Counted from the first letter of the stretch, positions 1 to 7,676 are shown. The stretch is DNA of 64,000 nt from CAJMNU01 sp905214855 (GCA_937890595.1 CALADM010000013.1:1-64000), one strand, 5' to 3'. Numbers and translations are program-made. Notes: a model not told the origin generated them from the sequence alone.

Positions 1-54
1 GAACCCACGTATCTAGCTTGGAAGGCTAGTGTTCTACCATTGAACTACACCTGC
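1..54 (-). tRNA. tRNA-Gly (anticodon TCC), 3' end cut by window edge
   Basis: Read on the minus strand, the sequence starts GCAGGTGTAG at position 54. It gives a D arm, an anticodon stem CTAGC/GCTAG around a loop with anticodon TCC, and the start of the T arm (GGGTTC) at the window edge. About 20 bases of the 3' end are missing. It lies 6 bases after the tRNA-Pro gene and should be co-transcribed with it. Confidence 0.93.
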
Positions 55-60
55 ACAAAT

Positions 61-134
61 CGGGGTGACAGGATTCGAACCTGCGACCTCCTGGTCCCAA
101 ACCAGGCGCTCTAGCCAAGCTGAGCCACACCCCG
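61..134 (-). tRNA. tRNA-Pro (anticodon TGG)
   Basis: The acceptor ends CGGGGTG and CACCCCG pair. The anticodon stem CCTGG/CCAGG encloses a loop with anticodon TGG, and the T loop has the usual GGTTCGAATCC. The gene is 74 bases long and CCA is not encoded after the discriminator base. It is the first gene of a Pro-Gly tRNA operon on the minus strand. Confidence 0.96.
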
Positions 135-175
135 TTGGTTGTTGTTTTTTTGTGCTTTCCCGTGACACATGCATC

Positions 176-204
176 ATTATATACGATGATATACTAAATG
201 TCAA
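176..204 (-). promoter_or_regulatory. Consensus sigma-70/sigma-A promoter of the tRNA operon
   Basis: On the minus strand the -35 box TTGACA (199-204) and the -10 box TATAAT (176-181) are both perfect and 17 bases apart. Transcription would begin near 169, about 35 bases before tRNA-Pro. This strength is typical of stable RNA operons. Confidence 0.9.
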
Positions 205-263
205 CACTTTTTTTAAAATTTTTTAAAAAATTTTTTTTGACTATTTTTAAGCCCAAAATCCTG

Positions 264-302
264 TTGCGACAGCTGTATTTTTCTCTCATACAACTGTCGC
301 AA
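264..302. repeat. 15-bp inverted repeat
   Basis: Arms at 264-278 and 288-302 (TTGCGACAGCTGTAT and ATACAACTGTCGCAA) match at 14 of 15 positions around a 9-base loop. The element lies between the end of the phosphoesterase operon and the tRNA promoter. No T tract follows directly on either strand, so it is either a non-canonical terminator/mRNA 3' end or an operator. The neighbouring 208-240 stretch is A/T runs only. Confidence 0.6.
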
Positions 303-363
303 TTCCATACATTCCTGTTTCTTCCAATCTGCATGTTTCTGTATCTTACAGTATCCCAATACA

Positions 364-858
364 TCAATATAAAGGCAGATAATTCTGAGTAAAATGAAGC
401 TCTCCTTCACGGTCCACTTCCAAGATCACATAAGATGGCTTCCTTCCATCTTGACGTGGAAATGAAAGACTTCCTGGATTCATAACCATAACATCCCCAC
501 GGAATTCACAAAATGGTTTGTGAGTATGTCCATACATCACAATATCACAATGGCGGCTTTGCGCCTCATTCGCTAATTCTCCAACATCCAGAGAGACATT
601 ATAATAATGACCATGTGTCAACAAGGCTCTGTGATTCCCAATTGGTACCTCCACTTCTCGTGGAAGATCAGAGAAAAAGTCATTATTTCCCAAAACCATA
701 TGAAGAATACAATCTGATCCTATCCATTCACGGATCTGATTTTCCACTCCTTCTCCATCTCCCAAATGAATCAGCATATCAATTGGTTTTACCATCTCGA
801 TCACTTTCTTTAAATTTTCATTTCTCCGATGTGTATCACTTACAACTAAGATCTTCAT
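364..858 (-). CDS. YfcE/MJ0936-family metallophosphoesterase
   Basis: 164-residue calcineurin-like phosphoesterase. The family's metal-binding motifs occur in order: SDTH near the N-terminus, GDG, GNND, THGH and GHTH. Proteins of this family hydrolyse phosphodiesters with Mn or Ni in the cytoplasm, but their physiological substrate is usually unknown. I start it at MKILVVSDTH because the GGAG ribosome site lies at the right distance inside the last codons of rdgB; a TTG 15 bases upstream gives a longer frame but has no site. It follows rdgB by one base, so the two are translationally coupled. A second YfcE-type enzyme lies at 4067-4612. Confidence 0.88.
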   Translation of the reverse strand: MKILVVSDTHRRNENLKKVIEMVKPIDMLIHLGDGEGVENQIREWIGSDCILHMVLGNNDFFSDLPREVEVPIGNHRALLTHGHYYNVSLDVGELANEAQSRHCDIVMYGHTHKPFCEFRGDVMVMNPGSLSFPRQDGRKPSYVILEVDREGELHFTQNYLPLY

Positions 859-859
859 T

Positions 860-1477
860 TTACTTTTCTCCAAATACCTTTATAAGTTCTGTTTTCATTG
901 ATTCCAGTGCTTTTCCTCTATGGCTGATCTTATTTTTTTCTTCCATGCTCAGCTGGGCAGATGTCTTTTGATATTCTGGCAGATATAAGATCGGATCATA
1001 ACCAAATCCGCCTTCTCCTTCTGCTTTCTCTGCGATCACACCTTCCATAGCTCCATTTGTCTCCAATACACTTCCATCAGGCAATACAGCTGCAATAGCG
1101 CACCAGAATCTTGCCTTTCTCTCTCTATCTCCTGATGCATTCACTCTGGCGATCAAATTTGCGTTTTTCTGTTCATATGGAGTATCTTCTCCCATATAGC
1201 GTGCAGAATAAATTCCCGGTTCTCCTCCCAGACAATCAATGATCAAACCAGAATCATCAGCCAAAACAATATCATTTGGACAGCACATATGGATTGTCTG
1301 TGCCTTAATCCTTGCATTCTCTGCAAATGTGCTTCCGTTCTCCACAATCTCAGCATTTGCTCCAACCTCTTTCATAGAACAGATTTCCATGCCCAATTCT
1401 GCCATGATTGCTCGGATTTCTCTCATCTTTCCTTCATTACCAGTTGCAAAAATAATCCTCTGTTTCATAAATTTCAT
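860..1477 (-). CDS. rdgB: XTP/dITP diphosphatase (Ham1/RdgB)
   Basis: 205-residue house-cleaning nucleotide pyrophosphatase that removes non-canonical purine triphosphates (dITP, XTP) from the pool. The N-terminal signature FATGNEGK and the downstream LADDSGL and GFGYDPI motifs are typical of the Ham1 family, and the length is normal. Either M1 or M4 could be the start. M1 has a GGAAG about ten bases upstream and is kept here. It forms a two-gene unit with the phosphoesterase that follows. The 85 bases upstream, to the papain-like gene, hold no obvious promoter. Confidence 0.93.
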   Translation of the reverse strand: MKFMKQRIIFATGNEGKMREIRAIMAELGMEICSMKEVGANAEIVENGSTFAENARIKAQTIHMCCPNDIVLADDSGLIIDCLGGEPGIYSARYMGEDTPYEQKNANLIARVNASGDRERKARFWCAIAAVLPDGSVLETNGAMEGVIAEKAEGEGGFGYDPILYLPEYQKTSAQLSMEEKNKISHRGKALESMKTELIKVFGEK

Positions 1478-1562
1478 TTAGGTACGACTTCCACTTTCTC
1501 TACGCAGCAAAAGAAGTGCCTTTCCCCTTTCCTAAAATCGAACAGTATACCAAAATCACTTT

Positions 1563-2831
1563 TCATGAAGCGGCAGGCAGAAGATTCCTTCCATAAGCCT
1601 TCAGACAAATATTACAATCCAATGACTCTTCTACTCTTTCCCACGTTTCTCCATTCCAACTAATATATCCCTCTCCATCAGAAATATCAACCTTTTTCAA
1701 TCCATTTGCCTGAAATTCTGCAGCAGCCTGTGCTTTTCCTGTTGGAGATACCATCTTTACCATTACTGCAAAAGAATCCTTTTCTTTTACACTTTGTTTT
1801 TCACTCAAAGGTACAGATACAAATCCTGTCCATTCTACAGTTCCTGAAGCCACTTTTTGTTTTTTAGAAAAATCATGGACATCTTTCCAATCATCCACCC
1901 AAAACACCTCATATCTGCTTCCTGAATCAAGAACATAGAATCCAACTGCCTCTATCTCCCCATCTCCAACAGCCTGATATCGATTCGCATACCAAAGTGT
2001 ATCACATTCATATCCAATCTGTCCTATCCAGCCGCATGAGTCTGTCTCATATAGAATCTGTGATGGATCTGCTCTGTCTACAGAAGAATACACAACTGCA
2101 TCTTTTCCAATTGAACAGTCTTCATAGGAAACATAAAAATATCCCTGATCTCCAAAATCCTCTCCCCAGCTGTTTAAACACAAAAATGCCCCATCATGTT
2201 TGGGAGGAACACAAAAATTTTCTTTTGGATACGCATCATCCCATCCTATGATCACAATCTCATGATTGCTTGTATGTTCCTGCATACAACAATAAGAAGC
2301 AGTCTGTGCGTTATACCATGGAGACCTGTTCAAATCCCCTTCCAAAAAACTGCTGTAAAAAGAAGATTCCACTGCTCCAAATGCCATCACTGCTTCTTTG
2401 ATTTCCTCAAAATTTTGTTCTTGGAGAATACGTATCTCTTTGACATGATATGGCACATCTTTATTGGTCCTTTGTGATACCGGTCCACGCCAGGAAAGCA
2501 GATATGCCATTGACATTGTATACATTCCCCCATCTTGATCATTCCATTCATCCCAATCTGATATCATATGCTGAACAGAAAATGTGTCATCCCACTTTGG
2601 ACGAAGAGACAGTTCAAGCGCTGTCAGGGAAGCATATGCCCAACAATTCACACTGCTCCCCTGATTCTTCACTGAAGCCCATTTGCCATGCTGTCTCGCA
2701 TCATAGGCTTCAGGCAATATGGTCTGTTCCTTTTGCAGCACCTGTATTTCTTTTGTTGTATCAGAATCCACTGTAGTGCATCCAATACAAAAGATCAACA
2801 AGAATATCCACAGACACCATCTTTTACTCAT
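1563..2831 (-). CDS. Papain-like (C1) cysteine protease, secreted lipoprotein
   Basis: 422 residues. The N-terminus is a lipoprotein signal with lipobox ending at Cys18 (IFCIGC), so the mature protein should be anchored to the outer face of the membrane. A C1A peptidase domain follows. Gln57 and Cys63 in NQGSSVNCWA have the papain oxyanion-Gln to catalytic-Cys spacing of six, His190 lies in NHEIVIIGWDD, and Asn220 in NSWGEDFGDQGYFYVSYE. The last ~150 residues resemble the lectin-like domain often appended to clostridial C1 proteases. There is no long pro-region. Its ATGAGTAA start overlaps the stop of the upstream methyltransferase by 8 bases, so the two are coupled. Substrate unknown. Confidence 0.85.
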   Translation of the reverse strand: MSKRWCLWIFLLIFCIGCTTVDSDTTKEIQVLQKEQTILPEAYDARQHGKWASVKNQGSSVNCWAYASLTALELSLRPKWDDTFSVQHMISDWDEWNDQDGGMYTMSMAYLLSWRGPVSQRTNKDVPYHVKEIRILQEQNFEEIKEAVMAFGAVESSFYSSFLEGDLNRSPWYNAQTASYCCMQEHTSNHEIVIIGWDDAYPKENFCVPPKHDGAFLCLNSWGEDFGDQGYFYVSYEDCSIGKDAVVYSSVDRADPSQILYETDSCGWIGQIGYECDTLWYANRYQAVGDGEIEAVGFYVLDSGSRYEVFWVDDWKDVHDFSKKQKVASGTVEWTGFVSVPLSEKQSVKEKDSFAVMVKMVSPTGKAQAAAEFQANGLKKVDISDGEGYISWNGETWERVEESLDCNICLKAYGRNLLPAAS

Positions 2832-3987
2832 TCGTTTCTGTTCTCTTTCGTGCCGGAGGTTTTGGTCCTTGATACTGATACAGATAAGTTTTCATCATGC
2901 CATTATAGATTTTTCTGTTTTTATCTGCTTTTCTTCCAATATACCGTTCTGCATCTTCATATGCTGTAATAAGATACATAGACCAGCTATCCAGCATCTG
3001 ATATCTTTCCCCAATCTGACGATACAATGCTGGCAAATTCTTTTTTTCTTCGATTCTTTCTCCATATGGTGGATTGGTAATAATAAATCCATATTTTTTA
3101 GGATGGCTCAATTCTGCCACAGGACGCTGCTGAAAATGGATCAAATGCTCCACACCTGCTGCTTTTGCATTAGAACGAGCTGCTGCCACAATTTCTTCAT
3201 CAATATCATACCCCTGAATGTCTGTTTTTACAGAATCATCCACCAAATCATTTGCCTCATCAATGGCATGATACCATTCTTTTCTTGGAATCAGATTAGA
3301 CCACTCCTCTGCCAGAAAAGACCGGTTCATTCCCGGAGCAATATTCGCTGCGATCAAAGCAGCCTCAATTGGAAATGTTCCGCTTCCGCAAAAAGGATCT
3401 ACCAGAATCCTATCTTTTTTCCAAGGAGTCAAAAGAATCAATGCTGCCGCTAATGTCTCTGTAATTGGCGCTTTACTGGTCAAGGTACGATATCCCCTCT
3501 TATGGAGAGAATCACCTGATGTATCGATTCCAATGGTCACCTGATCTTTAAAAAGAAAGACTCTAAGTGGAAAACTGCTCCCTGATTCTGGAAACCAGCT
3601 GATATTATATTTGCTTTTCAGCCGCTCTACCATAGCCTTTTTCATAATAGATTGAATATCAGATGGGCTAAATAGCTTACTCTTTATAGAAGATGCCTTT
3701 GCAACCCAGAACTTTCCGTCCTGTGGAATCCAATCTTCCCAGGCAATTGCCTTTGTTTTTTCAAATAATTCTTCAAATGTAACTGCCTGAAAACTTCCCA
3801 CTTTCAAAAGGACACGTTCTGCTGTCCTCAAAAATACATTTGCTCTGCAGATTGCCTCTGCATCCCCCAAAAATGTCACTCGTCCATCTTCTACTTGACT
3901 TATCTCATATCCCAGATCTATAATTTCCCGTTTCAGTACTGCCTCCAGACCAAAATGACACGGAGCTATCAATTCAAATGTTCTCAA
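2824..3987 (-). CDS. THUMP-domain class I SAM-dependent rRNA methyltransferase (RlmL/YpsC type)
   Basis: 387 residues. The N-terminal half (about 50-155) is a THUMP RNA-binding domain. The C-terminal half is a Rossmann methyltransferase with the SAM loop DPFCGSGT (197-204) and the catalytic NPPYGE (305-310) typical of N2-guanine or N6-adenine RNA methylation. The family includes the N-terminal half of E. coli RlmL (23S rRNA m2G2445) and B. subtilis YpsC. The exact target cannot be read from sequence. It overlaps the start of the C1 protease gene by 8 bases. Confidence 0.88.
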   Translation of the reverse strand: MRTFELIAPCHFGLEAVLKREIIDLGYEISQVEDGRVTFLGDAEAICRANVFLRTAERVLLKVGSFQAVTFEELFEKTKAIAWEDWIPQDGKFWVAKASSIKSKLFSPSDIQSIMKKAMVERLKSKYNISWFPESGSSFPLRVFLFKDQVTIGIDTSGDSLHKRGYRTLTSKAPITETLAAALILLTPWKKDRILVDPFCGSGTFPIEAALIAANIAPGMNRSFLAEEWSNLIPRKEWYHAIDEANDLVDDSVKTDIQGYDIDEEIVAAARSNAKAAGVEHLIHFQQRPVAELSHPKKYGFIITNPPYGERIEEKKNLPALYRQIGERYQMLDSWSMYLITAYEDAERYIGRKADKNRKIYNGMMKTYLYQYQGPKPPARKRTETNE

Positions 3988-4066
3988 ATCCTGACCTCTT
4001 TATTCTTTCTCTTTATTCTTTGTACTGTTTTTCTCTGTACTTCTTGTTTTTATAGTTCGTATCCAA

Positions 4067-4612
4067 TTACTCCAACGTCACACGTTTTATGATATTTTCA
4101 TCAAAATCATATATGGTAAATATCTCTTCATCAAGGACTGCATATGTTGCAGGATTTCCCCCTTTTGGTATAGAAACCGAACCTGGATTTAAAATCCAAT
4201 GTCCCTCTTTTTTATCTGCTCTCAGCAGATGTGTATGACCGTGGATCAAAATATCATTTTCCTGTATTGGAGGCATAGAATTCTCATTGTACACATGTCC
4301 ATGTGTGGCATAAAATATCTTTCCATTTAACATCAATAGGGCATAATCCGCAAGTACTGGGAACTCTAATACCATCTGATCAACCTCTGTATCACAGTTT
4401 CCTCTCACACAACAGATCTGATCTTTCATATCATTCAACATAGCAATGACTTCTTTAGGTGCATATTCTTTTGGAAGATCATTTCTAGGACCATGATACA
4501 GAACATCCCCTAATAAGATCAACCGTTCTGCCTCTGACTTTTTATATGCATCCAGCATCTTTCTGCAATAATATGCGGAACCATGGATATCTGATGCAAA
4601 CATATATTTCAT
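4067..4612 (-). CDS. yfcE: YfcE phosphodiesterase
   Basis: 181-residue metallophosphoesterase that aligns closely with E. coli YfcE along its length. Shared blocks include MFASDIHGS, GDVLYHGPRN, RGNCDTEVDQM, THGH, HGHTH and NPGSVSIPKGGNPA. E. coli YfcE hydrolyses bis-pNPP-type phosphodiesters with Mn2+; its cellular substrate is unknown. I chose the ATG of MKYMF because AAAGG lies nine bases upstream of it, against only four before an ATG nine bases earlier. It appears to be transcribed alone. Confidence 0.9.
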   Translation of the reverse strand: MKYMFASDIHGSAYYCRKMLDAYKKSEAERLILLGDVLYHGPRNDLPKEYAPKEVIAMLNDMKDQICCVRGNCDTEVDQMVLEFPVLADYALLMLNGKIFYATHGHVYNENSMPPIQENDILIHGHTHLLRADKKEGHWILNPGSVSIPKGGNPATYAVLDEEIFTIYDFDENIIKRVTLE

Positions 4613-4735
4613 CTCATTCAACCTTTCTTTTATCTTATTTTCCCTTCTTCTCTATGTGCAGGCTATTTCTATCAAACTGCTTGAATAGGAAAGTCTTCTC
4701 AGTGCTTATATTTTATAGCGAACCTATATCTCCTG

Positions 4736-5047
4736 TCAATCCATTCTTATCCAGTTAGGTCCACAATAGTAAGCAATTCCTCCACTCACATTGACAGCCT
4801 GTCTCCCTGTTTTTACTGTCTCAATCGCTGCCTTCAGACTAAGACTCCCCCTTGAACAGTAAAATACAGGGATCTTATTTTTATATTTTATATTCGCCCA
4901 CTGTTCTCCATTTATAAATGGAAGATTCTTTGCACCATACAGATGACCTTCTGCAAATTCTTGAGGGGTTCGCACATCAATCAAAATGTACTCCTCGTTT
5001 TCTATATACCAATCTACTTCCCATACTGAGATAAAACAGAGTTGCAT
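4736..5047 (-). CDS. Single-domain rhodanese-like protein
   Basis: 103 residues forming one rhodanese domain: the DVRTPQEFAEGH block, then the active-site loop with Cys in YCSRGSLS, which could carry a persulfide. Such stand-alone rhodaneses act in sulfur transfer or redox defence; partner and substrate are unknown. The start is set by a strong GGAGG seven bases before MQLCF. It appears monocistronic. Confidence 0.85.
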   Translation of the reverse strand: MQLCFISVWEVDWYIENEEYILIDVRTPQEFAEGHLYGAKNLPFINGEQWANIKYKNKIPVFYCSRGSLSLKAAIETVKTGRQAVNVSGGIAYYCGPNWIRMD

Positions 5048-5136
5048 ATATATCCCTCCAAAAGAAAACATGCTCTACTGTATCATATGCATCGTTCGTT
5101 CATCTGCGACTTCCAAAAAATCACCTTTTTCACACT

Positions 5137-5172
5137 AAAAAACAGACAGGAAACTATTTTATCCCCTGTCTG
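5137..5172 (-). terminator. Rho-independent terminator of the small 50-aa gene
   Basis: CAGACAGG (5143-5150) and CCTGTCTG (5165-5172) pair perfectly. On the minus strand the stem is followed by six T residues (5137-5142). It sits about 120 bases after the stop of the small gene at 5290-5442. Confidence 0.85.
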
Positions 5173-5289
5173 CTCCTTCTCTTTTTACTTTCTCTTATTT
5201 GCCTGTTTATATTGATGTGCCTTTTTTGTTCTTATTTCATCTGTATCCGTTCTTTTTGTTACTCTTCCCAAGTACCTCAGGTTAAATAC

Positions 5290-5442
5290 TTAACGGCTTC
5301 TGTTCTGACTGTTGTTCTCACTTCTGTCTGTAGCTTTATTCTGACTCTTGTTTTTGTCTTCATTTTTTCCCCTGCAATCCTGTGCTTTGTAATCCTGCGC
5401 TTTGTTTCTCTCTCCATAACAGTTGCTATTTTTGTTATTCAT
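5290..5442 (-). CDS. Small hydrophilic Asn/Lys/Gln-rich protein (50 aa), unrecognised
   Basis: A 50-residue frame starting MNNKNSNCYGER and ending QNRSR. A GGAGG ribosome site lies five bases before the ATG, and a good terminator follows at 5137-5172, so it is probably a real gene. It has no hydrophobic segment and is rich in N, K, Q, D, S and R, with two cysteines (residues 8 and 23). Small N/Q/K-rich proteins of this look occur in spore formers, for example gamma-type SASP-like or spore-associated peptides, but I do not recognise a family and the function is unknown. Confidence 0.6.
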   Translation of the reverse strand: MNNKNSNCYGERNKAQDYKAQDCRGKNEDKNKSQNKATDRSENNSQNRSR

Positions 5443-5575
5443 AAAAACCTCCTGTCAAATATCCTTATTTGTTACATGGATTAGTATGACTGATTTTTCA
5501 TAAAATATTCAATTCTTACTTTTTGATGAATTTTTAATTTGTTATTTAACTTTTTTTTAAAATGAGAAAAAAGGC

Positions 5576-5604
5576 TTGCTTTTTTTTCACTTATCTCGTA
5601 TACT
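5576..5604 (+). promoter_or_regulatory. Sigma-A-like promoter for a short transcript
   Basis: TTGCTT (5576-5581) and TATACT (5599-5604) are 17 bases apart on the plus strand. No plus-strand gene follows. The predicted transcript would begin near 5611 and meet a terminator at 5670-5699. Confidence 0.6.
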
Positions 5605-5610
5605 TATATT

Positions 5611-5699
5611 GCGAAGAAGTTTTTACTTTTTCGCTCCCTTATTAATTATTTATACTCCCCTCATGAAAACGTCAGATAGCTCCCCTATCTGACGTTTTT
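5611..5699 (+). ncRNA. Candidate C-rich small RNA (~89 nt)
   Basis: The segment between the promoter at 5576-5604 and the terminator ending at 5699 has no reading frame. It would fold with a 5'-terminal hairpin (GCGAAGAAG 5611-5619 with CTTTTTCGC 5626-5634, one G-U pair), a single-stranded A/T-rich linker and a terminator hairpin. CTCCC(C) occurs three times: 5634-5638, 5655-5660, and in the terminator loop at 5680-5685. Exposed C-rich motifs of this kind are how Gram-positive sRNAs such as RoxS/RsaE pair with Shine-Dalgarno sequences. This is inference from promoter, terminator and layout; expression is unknown. Confidence 0.5.
5670..5699 (+). terminator. Terminator of the candidate sRNA (partly bidirectional)
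   Basis: Ten-bp perfect stem CGTCAGATAG/CTATCTGACG (5670-5694) around a short C-rich loop. TTTTT follows on the plus strand, and TTTT on the minus strand. Confidence 0.85.
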
Positions 5700-5792
5700 A
5701 CCTTTCTATCATCTACTCTGTTTTTCCTTACATGCCTTTGACACTCCCTAAGGCTAAAATAAAGGTTTTTATGACATATTGGATAAAAGTAA

Positions 5793-5846
5793 AGGGCTGC
5801 TGCAGAATAGAGGATTTTTCTGATTCCTCTGCTCTACAACAGCTCT
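5793..5846 (-). terminator. Long imperfect hairpin after the NlpC/P60 gene
   Basis: The two sides pair over about 22 positions with three mismatches and G-U pairs. The hairpin lies 66 bases after the NlpC/P60 stop. On the minus strand it is followed by a weak T-rich tail (CCCTTTACTTTTAT), so it probably terminates that gene. On the plus strand TTTT also follows. 5700-5790 holds nothing I recognise. Confidence 0.55.
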
Positions 5847-5911
5847 TTTCACTCCTGTTCTCTTATTACTCTCTATGCAAGTGTAAGAGAATCTAAACTA
5901 TCCCTATTCTA

Positions 5912-6637
5912 TTAATCTCCCAACACATTGCGGATCGCAACAGGAGTTCTGTAGTTCCACTCTGATATTTTAATTCCTGTTCTCTCTGTGGAAGCGTGTA
6001 TGATCTGTCCATTTCCTATGTACATGCCTACATGATTGATTCTTCTGCCATTGCCATAAAAAATCAAATCTCCCGGTCTCATCTCCTCAACACTGATACT
6101 TCTTCCCTGCACAACCTGTGAAGCTGCTGAACGATTCATAGCTACTCCTGCACCATTCTGGAGTATATATCTTGTAAATCCGGAACAATCTACCCCTGTA
6201 TGTGGATCATTTCCTCCATATACATAACGTCCTCCCAGAAACTGCATAGAATATTCAACTAAACTATCTCTTCTCTCAGAACTTCTTTTTGCTGCAGCCT
6301 CCTCAGCAGATTCTTCCTGTGTAGTCTCTACCATAGTAATCTCTTCTGTTCCATTAATATATCCGGTTCCGGCATCCCCGCTGACCTTCAGCCATCCCCC
6401 TGGTGTTGTCATCTCTATCTGATAGATACTGTCTTTTTCTAAAACAGCGATTGCTTCTGCATCTTCATGACTGTCATTATATAAGGTGATGTCTTCCGCA
6501 TCCACTTTAACAAGCATCTCTGTAGAAGTTTCTGTGGAAGTCTCTGTCTGATTTGCCAAAACTGCCTTTGGCTGGATCAAAACCATCGCCCCGCAAAGAC
6601 ACATCCATCCTGCTGTTTTTAAAATTTTATCTATCAT
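5912..6637 (-). CDS. Secreted NlpC/P60 peptidoglycan endopeptidase with SH3-like domain
   Basis: 241 residues. A signal peptide (about 1-29, ending VLANQ) is followed by a Thr/Glu-rich linker, a bacterial SH3-type domain (about 43-100), a Glu/Ala-rich linker and a C-terminal NlpC/P60 domain (about 122-241). The catalytic triad is visible as Cys151 in DCSGF, His202 in NHVGMYIG and His214 in IIHAS. Such enzymes cut stem peptides of the cell wall during growth or separation. A GGGAG ribosome site precedes the start. The gene stands alone behind a consensus promoter that overlaps WalR-like boxes, which fits a wall hydrolase. Confidence 0.92.
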   Translation of the reverse strand: MIDKILKTAGWMCLCGAMVLIQPKAVLANQTETSTETSTEMLVKVDAEDITLYNDSHEDAEAIAVLEKDSIYQIEMTTPGGWLKVSGDAGTGYINGTEEITMVETTQEESAEEAAAKRSSERRDSLVEYSMQFLGGRYVYGGNDPHTGVDCSGFTRYILQNGAGVAMNRSAASQVVQGRSISVEEMRPGDLIFYGNGRRINHVGMYIGNGQIIHASTERTGIKISEWNYRTPVAIRNVLGD

Positions 6638-6677
6638 TACGATCTCCCATCTTTTTCTTTAATATTTCTTTTCAATT

Positions 6678-6703
6678 TGTTACAAAGTTGTTAAATTTGT
6701 TAC
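6678..6703 (+). promoter_or_regulatory. WalR-like (YycF) box at the start of the NlpC/P60 transcript
   Basis: TGTTAC (6678-6683), five bases, then TGTTAA (6689-6694) match the WalR direct repeat TGTWAH-N5-TGTWAH. A third TGTTAC follows at 6698-6703. The boxes lie on the plus strand, over the predicted start of the minus-strand transcript (about 6703) and just downstream, a position usual for repression. The match is direct; regulation is inferred. Confidence 0.5.
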
Positions 6704-6709
6704 GCATTT

Positions 6710-6738
6710 ATTATATTTCCTCTTCTTCTATTTGTCAA
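6710..6738 (-). promoter_or_regulatory. Consensus promoter of the NlpC/P60 gene
   Basis: Minus-strand TTGACA (6733-6738) and TATAAT (6710-6715) are exactly 17 bases apart. The transcript would carry a ~65-base leader. The rest of the 6739-6850 gap is A/T-rich and shows nothing else. Confidence 0.88.
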
Positions 6739-6850
6739 CCCCTTTTCGACATAATATATTCTTGACATATTTTTTTGTATTTTCACATTATTTTGTATAA
6801 AACATCACTAACTTTTCATTTCATTGTGTGCCTGTACAAAAAATAAGCTC

Positions 6851-6888
6851 AAAAAAAGAAGTATTGTACATTGAAATCCAATACTTCT
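6851..6888 (-). terminator. Rho-independent terminator of the HAAS/DUF1700 gene
   Basis: Ten-bp stem AGAAGTATTG/CAATACTTCT (6857-6866 and 6879-6888), followed on the minus strand by a run of seven T. It lies 45 bases after the stop at 6933. Confidence 0.9.
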
Positions 6889-6932
6889 CTTTCTTGTTCA
6901 ACAATCTCCATTTTCATATATCTAGGTTATCG

Positions 6933-7421
6933 TCACTTATGTTTAGAACTGCGAATTAACACATACACCATCCATATGATCAAAAGAGGCCATGCCAGAC
7001 GGAATGCTATAAATACAATTCCTCCCACTACCTTAAAAACAATCCAAAACACAGCAAACAACAAAAGAATCCCTGCAAGTTTCCAATACCATTTGTTCAG
7101 ATCAATATATTTCCATTTGCTCTGTCCTTCATAGGAGCTTCTGCTGCCATAATCCGCTTCGCTGTCTGACTGTCGGTATGTTCTGTCTTCATATTCATTC
7201 ATCCCCTGATTCTCCGCACTCTCAGGACATGCGTCTATGATTGTTTTTGCAATCAATCTGGGGTCTCCCAATTCATTCAAAACATCCTGTTCATTGCGCC
7301 CCTCGGCAATCTCATCTGAAAGATACTGCCTGTAATAGTTTAAATTTTCCTGAATCACATCAGCTGGCACTTCCCCGCTCAAGGTTTCCGCAAGTAACGT
7401 GATAAATTCCTGCTTATCCAT
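6933..7421 (-). CDS. HAAS/DUF1700-type membrane protein
   Basis: 162 residues. The N-terminal ~65 residues form the HAAS-like helical domain (MDKQEFITLLAETL... then NELGDPRLIAKTI) found in small membrane proteins often encoded with PadR regulators. A polar, Ser/Tyr/Glu-rich linker follows, and two hydrophobic segments near the C-terminus end in a basic tail. The start is set by GGAGGG five bases before MDKQEF. No PadR gene is adjacent. Function unknown; probably a membrane-bound sensor or adaptor. Confidence 0.75.
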   Translation of the reverse strand: MDKQEFITLLAETLSGEVPADVIQENLNYYRQYLSDEIAEGRNEQDVLNELGDPRLIAKTIIDACPESAENQGMNEYEDRTYRQSDSEADYGSRSSYEGQSKWKYIDLNKWYWKLAGILLLFAVFWIVFKVVGGIVFIAFRLAWPLLIIWMVYVLIRSSKHK

Positions 7422-7676
7422 TCCTTCCCTCCAATGGTAATCATCCGTGCCAAAACCTCCTAAAACAAAAAATGTATCCATATCCTACTACTGTATTTGC
7501 TATTCTCCACATAAACAACTGAGGCTTTCTACACGTCTACTTTTACTATATCATACGGATTTCCATCATTCAATGGGGTAGTTTCTGAATATTTTATTAA
7601 ATTATCTCCCGACCCTTCTTCTTTTTTCTAAGTTTTTGACTCATACTCTATCTGTCGTTTTCTTCTTCCGCACAGC

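Noticed and set aside
2719..3453. 244-aa open frame on the plus strand
   Set aside because: Antisense to the rRNA methyltransferase and the start of the C1 protease gene; no ribosome site.
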